Assembly (NCBI GenBank): GCA_003353855.1
Contig: PIVS01000008.1
Location: forward strand, 1 to 34,564
Reading direction: 5' to 3'
Length of the DNA stretch: 34,564 nt
Source of the DNA: Desulfobacteraceae bacterium
GTDB lineage: Bacteria; Desulfobacterota; Desulfobacteria; Desulfobacterales; Desulfobacteraceae
Positions within the stretch are counted from its first letter, which is position 1. Every line of letters begins with the position of its first letter. Below the pieces are notes generated by a model. That model was not told the origin of the DNA. It saw only the letters and a program-made list of their open reading frames with translations, and ran no database searches. Of this stretch, positions 15,293-22,903 are shown one piece after another. The translations under genes were made by a program, and so were the position numbers.

Positions 15293-16708
15293 CTAGTTGT
15301 AAAATTTTATTTCATCCAATCTAAAATTAGTTATTCCACCTTTGTTTTCAGGATAAAGTCGAATAGTAAAACCATCAAAATTGTTATACTCGAAATTCTT
15401 AGATGATCGATCAATTTCTATTTTTGATAACCTGATTTTTCCATTCTTGAATTTATCTGGTTTAATAAAAAAATGTCCATACTCCTTGTCATCTCGCAAT
15501 GAAATTGCAATCATTTTAAGCTTTTCATCTGGCAGTTTCATAGATATAAGTATTGACTCAATATTTTTAATACCCTTGAATTTTGTATCTAAGTATGCAA
15601 AGTTTTCGAAATCTTTTGTATCTAATTCTAAATGTCCATTTTCAAAAGTGATTTTTCCAGATTGATCAGTTTTCCACCGTAAAGCCTTAATACTTAGATT
15701 TCCGATCAGTTTTTTCCCTAATTGTTTTTGGAAAGAGGTGAATCTATAAGAAAAGGTATTTTTAATAGCAGTCGGTCTAAGAGTATTATATTTTTTTATA
15801 TTATAAAAGACTTCTTGTGTAAATTTTAATGCACCACTATGAGCCAGATGAGTATCGTCTTTAAAATCTTTATATTGCAAAGCAAAATCTTCAGGCCAAA
15901 AACTGCCAATAACTTTACTATCACCGATAGCAGTATTTAATGAATTTATGAGCATATCATCATATATTTTAGCTTCCTTAGCGTAATATTGTTGCCAAGT
16001 ATAGGTTGGGGTTAAAACTAATATTAATTCTGCTCCTTGCTTGTCAAGTTCTTCTTTTAACTTTTTGAAATATTTTATTCCATGTAATGATACTGGAAAT
16101 AATTCTAATGGTTCGTATATGAGTTTTGAAACCTTTCCTGACGAAAATTCATTGAATTTTTTATGTTTTAAGGCAGAATATCCATTGTTTTTTGAACGGT
16201 TTGTTGTTTCAAATTCTAGCGTCTGAACAAACGTTTGAAACGGGAAAAAATAATCGTTCTTTTTATTGTGATTAGTTTCTAAATACTTCCATTGATCATA
16301 ATTTAGAAGTATACTTTCATACTTGTTATATGGATAATATTTTTCACCTAACATGTGCGGTTCAAGTGTATAGTAGACTGTTTTTACCTTTGAAAATTTA
16401 TCTCTATTTTTCATAAATGATGTATACATCTCAAAAGGGGTAGCTGCATTTTCACCTATATTTACAATATCTTTTAACTCATAATCATGGTTCAGTTTTG
16501 CAATTTCCGCAGGGATGATATGATATTTAGCATGTGAACTGCCCATAATTACAATCTTTGGTTTTCCATTAACCCATGAGGCATCATCATACAGTTTAGT
16601 CAATAGATTTAAATTATAAATAGGTGTATGCTTAAATAGGAAAAATTGTCCTATTGGACCAAGAAATATAACACCAGTGATAATTATTAAAGTAAATTTC
16701 TTATACAT
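15293..16708 (-). CDS. SGNH-like acyl transferase/esterase partner of MBOAT (DltD/AlgJ-like)
   Basis: The 471-residue protein has one N-terminal membrane segment (FTLIIITGVIFLGPIGQFF) and then an SGNH-type periplasmic domain. IVIMGSSHAKYHI supplies the block I Ser (GSSH, residues 56-59), and DDTHLAHSG supplies the Asp-x-x-His pair (Asp284, His287). The last 130 residues look like a beta-sandwich, perhaps carbohydrate-binding. It lies 13 nt after an MBOAT gene. Such MBOAT/SGNH pairs move acyl groups across the membrane and onto polysaccharides, as AlgI/AlgJ/AlgX do for alginate. It probably O-acylates the cluster's glycan. Confidence 0.8.
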   Translation of the reverse strand: MYKKFTLIIITGVIFLGPIGQFFLFKHTPIYNLNLLTKLYDDASWVNGKPKIVIMGSSHAKYHIIPAEIAKLNHDYELKDIVNIGENAATPFEMYTSFMKNRDKFSKVKTVYYTLEPHMLGEKYYPYNKYESILLNYDQWKYLETNHNKKNDYFFPFQTFVQTLEFETTNRSKNNGYSALKHKKFNEFSSGKVSKLIYEPLELFPVSLHGIKYFKKLKEELDKQGAELILVLTPTYTWQQYYAKEAKIYDDMLINSLNTAIGDSKVIGSFWPEDFALQYKDFKDDTHLAHSGALKFTQEVFYNIKKYNTLRPTAIKNTFSYRFTSFQKQLGKKLIGNLSIKALRWKTDQSGKITFENGHLELDTKDFENFAYLDTKFKGIKNIESILISMKLPDEKLKMIAISLRDDKEYGHFFIKPDKFKNGKIRLSKIEIDRSSKNFEYNNFDGFTIRLYPENKGGITNFRLDEIKFYN

Positions 16709-16721
16709 AAGATGACATCTT

Positions 16722-18134
16722 CTAAAAATTAAAATACAAAAATGTTATAGGTCTATGCATGAAATACATTGCAGACAGCAATAATACCAAAGTATATGCA
16801 CCATATAACTTTGTGGGATTAAAGTCTTCTCTCCACTGCATTGAATTCCGCATAAATAAAGTAATCCCAAATGCCAGTATTGAAAAGACATATATATCAC
16901 TAGATTCTTTACTTTCTAATATTGCAATTTTTACTCCGAAATCCGGAACAGTTAAAAACATCCCTTTTAAAACTTTAATAGCGTTATTCCAATCGTTAGC
17001 TCTAAAAAATACCCAGGCTATATTGATAAAGTTAAAAGTGATAAACCATGCGAGCAGTTTTGGCATAGCAAACCGTAAAGGCTTCCAAAATCGATGAATA
17101 ACCAAAGCCATGCCATGGAGAAATCCCCAAAAGATAAATGTCCACCCTGCACCATGCCAGATTCCACCAAGGATGAATGTCATTAATAGATTGCTTGAGG
17201 TTCTGACAGAACTTTTTCTATTCCCACCCAAAGGAATATAGATATAATCCTTTAAAAAGCGGGAAAGTGTAATATGCCATCTTCTCCAAAAATCTTGAAT
17301 ATCTAATGCTTTATATGGACTGTTAAAGTTAATAGGAAGTTTGATATTAAAAAGCATTGCAGCCCCAATAGCCATATCTGTATAACCAGAAAAATCAAAA
17401 TAGAGTTGAAATGTATAAGATAATGATGTCAGCCATCCTTCGATAAAATTTAGTGTTGCTAATTGATCAAATCCTTTGGTTGACCAAATAGCAAATGTAT
17501 CTGCTATAATAACTTTTTTAAATAGCCCTATTGAAAAGATGAAAATTCCTGTAGCTATATTCTTATGATTTTTTACAAGATTACCTTTCGTTGCAAACTG
17601 AGGCATTATTTCTGCGTGATAAACAATAGGTCCTGCTATTAGCTGTGGGAAAAAAGTTACAAAAAGTGCATAATTTAAAAAGTCATCTTCTTGAATTTTA
17701 CCACGATAGGAATCAACAAGAAACGCTATCTGTTGAAAGGTAAAAAAAGAAATTGCGAGGGGGAGAGCTATGTGCAATAATGGAATAGAATTATCAAAGA
17801 CAAGATTTAAATTTTCAATAAAAAAATCTGAATATTTAAAATATCCCAGTAACGCAATATTTGCTATGATACCAATCGTCAATAATGCTTTTTTATGGGT
17901 TTTTACTTTTTCTATGCTCTTGTTATTGAAAGAGTTTCCTATCGCATAATTAAAAAGCATCGAAATTAAAATCAATGGCAAGTATTTTACATTCCAGAAA
18001 GTATAAAATAATAATGAAGCAAACACTAAAAAACTTTTCGCTCCTATTAATAATTTTTTTCCAAGTAAATAGAAATAAATAAAAAAAGTTATTGGCAAAA
18101 ATGCAAATATAAATAAATAAGAACTAAATAACAT
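16722..18134 (-). CDS. MBOAT-family O-acyltransferase (AlgI/DltB-like)
   Basis: A 470-residue membrane protein with about ten hydrophobic segments. It carries the MBOAT signature DFWRRWHITLSRFLKDYIYI with PLGGNRKS (His287) and the catalytic His in FILGGIWHGAGWTFIFWG (His327). The family moves acetyl or other acyl groups from cytoplasmic donors to the periplasmic side. Paired with the SGNH gene directly downstream, it would supply acyl groups for O-acylation of the exported polysaccharide. The 116 bp upstream of its ATG are AT-rich and separate it from the broken wecE-like gene. Confidence 0.92.
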   Translation of the reverse strand: MLFSSYLFIFAFLPITFFIYFYLLGKKLLIGAKSFLVFASLLFYTFWNVKYLPLILISMLFNYAIGNSFNNKSIEKVKTHKKALLTIGIIANIALLGYFKYSDFFIENLNLVFDNSIPLLHIALPLAISFFTFQQIAFLVDSYRGKIQEDDFLNYALFVTFFPQLIAGPIVYHAEIMPQFATKGNLVKNHKNIATGIFIFSIGLFKKVIIADTFAIWSTKGFDQLATLNFIEGWLTSLSYTFQLYFDFSGYTDMAIGAAMLFNIKLPINFNSPYKALDIQDFWRRWHITLSRFLKDYIYIPLGGNRKSSVRTSSNLLMTFILGGIWHGAGWTFIFWGFLHGMALVIHRFWKPLRFAMPKLLAWFITFNFINIAWVFFRANDWNNAIKVLKGMFLTVPDFGVKIAILESKESSDIYVFSILAFGITLFMRNSMQWREDFNPTKLYGAYTLVLLLSAMYFMHRPITFLYFNF

Positions 18135-18250
18135 TTATTGAATCCCAACACGTATAATATTTTTGTCGTTATCATTCTTTTAAAAAAAACAAAAAATTTG
18201 TCTCTGCAAAAATAAGTTTAATCTAAATATAGTTACTAAGATTTAATATC

Positions 18251-18757
18251 TTAAAAGCAATTCAAACTTTTTGGATTAATATAAAATTGTTTTACAAGGT
18301 TAGTAATATAATTCACTTCGTCTGCTTTTATTCCAAAGAATAACGGCAAGCGAATTAGCCGATCACTTTCGCTGCAAGTATATCTTTCATCACCATTAAA
18401 TCTCCCATATCTAAGACCAGCCTCACTATTGTGTAAAGGGACATAGTGAAAAACAGCATTAACCTCATTTTTGAAAAGATAATTTATTAGGGCTGACCTT
18501 TCGTTTATATCCTTGACTTTAATATAAAACATGTGTGCGTTAAAATTGCAATACTCTGGTATGACAGGAACACAAACCAAACCTTGTGTGGATAAAGCGT
18601 TTAAAGCTTTTTTGTAAAAATCCCAGCTTTTTAGGCGATTTTTATTAATTTTCTCCGCCTTTTTAAGTTGTCCATAAAGGTATGCCGCTTTCAATTAATT
18701 CGGTAAATAGCTACTTCCAATATCTACCTAGCTGTATTCATCAATTTTAGAGAGTAG
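18251..18757 (-). pseudogene. wecE: WecE-type sugar aminotransferase, C-terminal remnant with two nonsense codons
   Basis: The frame ending at 18251 matches the last 40% of WecE (dTDP-4-oxo-6-deoxyglucose aminotransferase, DegT family): AAYLYGQLKKAEKINKNRL, then NAHMFYIKVKDINERSALI, AVFHYVPLHNSEAG and RYTCSESDRLIRLPLFFG. The ORF track begins at a TTG, but the homology runs on upstream in the same frame through two stops: EYS-TAG-VDIGSSYLPN-TAA-LKAAYLYG. WecE proteins have Trp and Glu at those places, so TGG to TAG (18728-18730) and GAA to TAA (18695-18697) are the likely mutations. The N-terminal half with the PLP lysine is absent. It is dead, and recently enough to be read clearly. Confidence 0.85.
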
Positions 18758-18803
18758 GGATTACAGTTCAATATTATCAACAACAATATTATTACTAAGG
18801 CAT

Positions 18804-19067
18804 TTACCTTTCATCAGAAGTGTCCTCAGACGTTGAAAAAAGATTTGCCAGAGAAAATCCAAACGACTCCATCCCCTGTGACCGTGTGGCCAGCAAAGCA
18901 GCGCCAACCAATATATCTGAGTTACAGTATGTCGCTCCATTTGCTACGTCTTCTTTGCAAAGAGCAGCGTATTTTTTTACGTTTGAAGCTTGGTCAGAAT
19001 TTTTTTTGATTTTGTCAAGATTCCTCTGGGAGGATCTTATGCTACCGGAAAGAACAAGTATATCCAT
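18804..19067 (-). CDS. Small ORF with a flavin-reductase-like start
   Basis: The 87-residue ORF opens DILVLSGSIRSSQRNLDKI, which resembles the FMN-binding loop of NAD(P)H-dependent FMN reductases. The remainder (NSDILVGAALLATRSQGMES and on) does not obviously continue that fold, and the protein is less than half the usual length. AAGG lies about 9 nt before the ATG. Surrounded by pseudogenes, it may itself be a deletion derivative. The function is not assigned. Confidence 0.35.
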   Translation of the reverse strand: MDILVLSGSIRSSQRNLDKIKKNSDQASNVKKYAALCKEDVANGATYCNSDILVGAALLATRSQGMESFGFSLANLFSTSEDTSDER

Positions 19068-19079
19068 ATTGTTAACCTT

Positions 19080-19383
19080 ATTATTATGATGCCTTAGTTT
19101 TAATTAACTTTAATTTTTTTAAATACCATTGCTGCTTAAAAAAATGCATTCATATATGTCCCTTCAAAGTTTATTCCAAAAATCATGGGCCTGTTCCTAT
19201 TACTGTTGTTCAACGTTCCCAAAGATTTAACTTTTCAGTGCAAGGTTTGCCAGAAAAATTAGAATTTGTCAATTTGATTCTATCCGCCTACAGGCCAAAC
19301 GCCTCTCTTCCTTTGCTGGTTCGTTGTGCTGTCAGAGATCGGAACCAGTTGGTATAATATCTATGCAGATCGAACCGAAGATG
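19080..19383. other. Decayed stretch between broken genes
   Basis: About 300 bp with no convincing gene. On the plus strand a start-less frame stays open for about 60 codons (VVQRSQRFNFSVQGLPEKLE and on, to RNQLV and TAA). On the minus strand only short pieces remain (MIFGINFEGTYMNAFF). I could not match either to a family. It sits between the flavin-reductase-like ORF and the frameshifted methyltransferase and is probably relict coding DNA. Confidence 0.35.
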
Positions 19384-20036
19384 TTATTTCTCCGCAAAGA
19401 GGATTGATTTCTCTCCTGATATAAAATATGTACTTGTTATATTAGGGTCTTGTTCGATAACACTTACTTTTTTAAATCCTACAAACAAAAGGGTATCAAT
19501 CAGGGCTTTTCTATTCGGTCTCATTTCTAATAATTGGCGGATGTTGCCGCCAGTCAGCGTAACCTGATCTCTATTCATAAAATACCCGCCATTCCCCCGG
19601 AAACTTTCAGTAATCAACGGTGTATCACTTTCAATTACAGCATATTTATTTGTAATCTCATATAGATTTCTAAGAAATAAAACAGGGTTCTCCATGTGAT
19701 AGACAATCCCTAAACAAAAGCATAGGTCATACTTCTTTTTTATTGAAAACGCCCAATCAACATAGTCAAAATCAATCTTATATACATTTGTCTTTATATT
19801 CTTAAATGCATGAATGAGATTAATTATATCAATATTGACCTCATTTAACTCATATATGTCCATCTTTTTAAACCTTTAGCAAAATAATGATTTGCAACAA
19901 AACCTTCTGCTGCGGCTAAATCACATGCGCTCAATTTAGAATAATCAATGGAATTTTTCTTGAAATATAAATCAATGGCAGCAATCATTGCATCCACTCT
20001 TTTTGCATAAGCGCTGATATGGTTGACATTTGTCAA
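19384..20036 (-). pseudogene. SAM methyltransferase split by a frameshift
   Basis: Two ORFs in different frames make one class I methyltransferase. The upstream piece (start 20036) supplies ACDLAAAEGFVANHYFAKGL, the SAM-binding loop. The downstream piece (from 19863) supplies DIYELNEVNIDIINLI, then KKKYDLCFCLGIVYHMENPV and a C-terminal lid. They overlap at 19845-19863, where a small indel after KGLKRW breaks the frame. Joined, they give about 215 residues, normal for a DUF1698/CmoB-like methyltransferase. No slippery sequence or structure suggests programmed shifting, so loss of function is the simpler reading. A sequencing error cannot be excluded. Confidence 0.75.
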
Positions 20037-20061
20037 GAAAAAATATTACCCCATGCCTTTT

Positions 20062-20831
20062 TTAAAATTCATTGCCAAAAAGCTTTTCATTCTTTGCAAT
20101 TTTATTGGTCTCGAAATACGGATTTTTTGTTTCCTCAACACGTGATAATAAACTGGAACCGTTAGACAAAACAAACTCTGATAATTTTCGAACTTTACAA
20201 TCCAATCCGAATTCATCACTTCGATAATAAGCATAGTCCTCTTTATCAAAGAAGGATATCGGTCTTTATCCCTTTTTCTGTAAATTTTGATGGTCTTTCA
20301 TTGAATTTAGATCATTCCAGCAATTGGTTCTCCAAATAAGTTCATGTATATCCTGAGGTTTTATTGCAACACCTGTTGAAACTTCACTTTTCATAATTAG
20401 AACGGAAAGTGGAATATGTTGAATCACACCAGTTGAAAGAACAAAATCAAAAGTCTGATCAGTAAAAACATTTAAAGTCGTTCCATCATTTTCTATTAGA
20501 GAAATATTGGGCATATCCCGTAAATAAATCTCAGCCTCTTTTAATATTTGATCTGAAATATCAACCCAGTTATAGACTTAACATAAATAGACAGCGGTTT
20601 CATGATTCGTCCCATCCCGCATCCAATCTCCAATAAATGGCCTTTGGACAGATCAAGTTTACTGTGGTGTGCAAAACGCTTTGCTAACCATGAAGCCAGT
20701 CTATTCCCATAAATTGCGAACTCAGCATCATTACTCGCATTGTTTTTTTCCAAAGTGACATATTCTTTCCCCGAGACATTTGCTCCAAAACTTTTAGAAT
20801 ATTCTTCTTTAAGCTGATCTTTAATTATCAT
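20062..20831 (-). pseudogene. SAM methyltransferase with frameshift and nonsense codon
   Basis: It starts at ATG 20831; the track's ATG 20843 overlaps the GGAGG Shine-Dalgarno itself. The first part carries the SAM motif HLLEIGCGMGRIMKPLS and runs to KSITG. There the frame shifts by one base: VDISDQILKEAEIYLRDMPN continues in the next frame, as if one G were lost from a G-run. The next frame goes through FDFVLSTGVIQHIP to NLQKKG and TAA (20266-20268). It then stays open past that stop (FFDKEDYAYYRSDEFGLDCK and on, to FGNEF) as far as 20062. The ORF track shows this last part only in a wrong frame. Two independent lesions make it a pseudogene. Confidence 0.75.
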
Positions 20832-20910
20832 ATAAACCTCCATTAATTAAGATTAAATTCATTTCATCTTTATATGATAAGACATTTGTCTATCCGAGAA
20901 AGTTAACCAC

Positions 20911-22902
20911 TTATTTCACGAATAAATCATTATAAGAGGCACGTTTAAAAATCTCAAGCTTACCTCCGATAGTTGCATTATAAATTTTCTTGCCATTTTC
21001 TTCATAAACTTTTTTTGCAAATTCATAATTCAGCCCAACCCTCTCAACTTTAGGATCATGCCATTTTTTCCCTTTTCCAAAATAATCTGGATGAAAATGG
21101 TTCACATCATCTTCATTTGATATTAATGTAGCTCCACGAGCCTCATCTGACTCTCTGATTTTATAAGAGAAATCCATACCAATCAAATATACCTTAGTGA
21201 AACCCAAATAATACGCTAGCTGCATATTCATGTATGTAACAGATTGGCCTGCATAAACTACATTTGAGGCGTCTTTTGAAAACCTTGGTTTACAAAATGA
21301 TGGATGATCACCTCTATAAAAACCAAGATCTGCTGCAAAAAAAAATGTATTATCCGTATTCTGAATTTTGCTTTTATAAAGTGAAGGAAAAAATTTATAC
21401 TTGCAGTCGTAATCATTAATTTGCTCAAGATTATCATCAACAACATGCCCATCTTCAACCATATAAAATGTCGGTACAAATCCCATTTCATCAGTTTTAT
21501 AAAAAATACCATTAACCCCAAAGGTATACTCATTTTGAAGTAATGATAAGTCACATTTGTTTAGTGATGGTCCGTTACCTATAATAAAGCAGCGTTTCCC
21601 TTTAAACCTATTTTTCAAGGCTGATAATAAATTGCATTCTTCTTTTGAGATTGACATTGCAACATCAAGCATCGGTATGGTTTTGTCGTTTTCTTCAGTA
21701 GGCAACTTATTTGTTTCTGTTAATTTTTCTTTGAGAGTCACTCTATCTTTAGTATTATGTTTTTGAGTTAAAGCATTCACTATATATCTGACCAAAGTTC
21801 TTCGTCTACTGTTAACAGGTAAAATGAATTTTGTCAGGTTATAAAACATTTGAATTTTTCTGAATGCTCTCAATTCAAGTTCGCATAACATTAATTTGTT
21901 CCTACAGGTTTCAAGTTCTCTAATCAACTCTTTGTCCGTGACATCATTCCCCGCACTTTTTGAAGTCAAAATAAGATTATATTTAGTATACAATATAGGG
22001 TCGTACTCTTCTAACTTTTGCAAAGAATCTGTCGTATTATAGTTGTTTTTTTCTATGGCCTCTATAACCTTTTTTACTAACTTGGTTTTGTCAAAATTAG
22101 CATCATTAAATAGAAAAATACGATCAATTAATCCCAAGGTAAAATGAAAAACTCTACGTATAAATTCTTTTTTGTATTTTTTATACACCCCATTTTTATT
22201 TAAAAAAGACTTAGTCATTTCCAACGCGGAAAATATATCATTTACGTGTTTTTCCGATACACTTTTACTAATCGACCCATTTCGGCGGAGCCAAAAATAA
22301 AATACTTCTTCCACGACACTTAATTTTTTTGCATGATAAATTAATTGACATGTAATAGGAATGTCTTCGTGATAAAGGTTTAAAGGATATCTAATCTCGT
22401 TATCGATAAAAAGTGTTCGACGATATATCTTGTCGCAAGCCATTGTTGACATTTTTCCAGCCAGCACTCGTTTGAATATTTCACCTTTTGACAAACCTTT
22501 TTTTATACCAGAAGTATGAAAAACACTTCCTTTTTCACAAACCTGCTCATATCGACATATCACAATATCAGATTGTTCTGATATTGCTTCTGTATACATT
22601 CTCTTTGCCATATCTTTATGGATATAATCATCGCTATCTAAGAACATTAAAAATTCACCGATAGCGGCTTCAATACCAATATTTCTAGCCCCGGAAAGGC
22701 CTTGGTTCTCTTGTGTTATTATTTTTAAACATGGATTATTATATTTTTTCAGAATTTCCAAGCTCGTGTCTGTAGAACCATCATCAATTGCGATAATTTC
22801 AATTTTATCTAAACTCTGATTTAATGCAGAGTTTATACATGTATTGAGATGTTTTTCTGTGTTATATACAGGAATAATTATACTAATTTTTATTTCATGC
22901 AT
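20911..22902 (-). CDS. GT2 glycosyltransferase fused to a DUF115 (MptE-like) domain
   Basis: A 663-residue two-domain protein. Residues 5-230 form a GT-A glycosyltransferase: ISIIIPVYNTEKHL, IAIDDGSTD (residues 37-45) and FLDSDDY (Asp89-Ser90-Asp91). After a lysine-rich helical linker, residues 434-650 form a DUF115 domain: FKGKRCFIIGNGPSLNKCDL, TFYMVEDGHVVDDN, and VYLIGMDFSYK with Asn/Asp residues. DUF115 is related to the nucleotide-binding fold of MptE and Maf-type flagellin glycosyltransferases. It could transfer two different sugars, or bind a nonulosonic-acid-type donor with the second domain. It starts 1 nt after the coiled-coil methyltransferase stop, so it is coupled to that gene. 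Confidence 0.85.
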   Translation of the reverse strand: MHEIKISIIIPVYNTEKHLNTCINSALNQSLDKIEIIAIDDGSTDTSLEILKKYNNPCLKIITQENQGLSGARNIGIEAAIGEFLMFLDSDDYIHKDMAKRMYTEAISEQSDIVICRYEQVCEKGSVFHTSGIKKGLSKGEIFKRVLAGKMSTMACDKIYRRTLFIDNEIRYPLNLYHEDIPITCQLIYHAKKLSVVEEVFYFWLRRNGSISKSVSEKHVNDIFSALEMTKSFLNKNGVYKKYKKEFIRRVFHFTLGLIDRIFLFNDANFDKTKLVKKVIEAIEKNNYNTTDSLQKLEEYDPILYTKYNLILTSKSAGNDVTDKELIRELETCRNKLMLCELELRAFRKIQMFYNLTKFILPVNSRRRTLVRYIVNALTQKHNTKDRVTLKEKLTETNKLPTEENDKTIPMLDVAMSISKEECNLLSALKNRFKGKRCFIIGNGPSLNKCDLSLLQNEYTFGVNGIFYKTDEMGFVPTFYMVEDGHVVDDNLEQINDYDCKYKFFPSLYKSKIQNTDNTFFFAADLGFYRGDHPSFCKPRFSKDASNVVYAGQSVTYMNMQLAYYLGFTKVYLIGMDFSYKIRESDEARGATLISNEDDVNHFHPDYFGKGKKWHDPKVERVGLNYEFAKKVYEENGKKIYNATIGGKLEIFKRASYNDLFVK

Positions 22903-22903
22903 T

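Noticed and set aside
19845-19863. Programmed frameshift joining the two methyltransferase pieces
   Set aside because: No slippery heptamer, stimulatory hairpin or internal Shine-Dalgarno is visible; neighbouring genes carry plain loss-of-function lesions.
20046-20249. 67-residue minus-strand ORF as a gene
   Set aside because: The neighbouring frame gives the better peptide (FFDKEDYAYYRSDEFGLDCK and on, ending FGNEF) and is in phase with the broken methyltransferase upstream.
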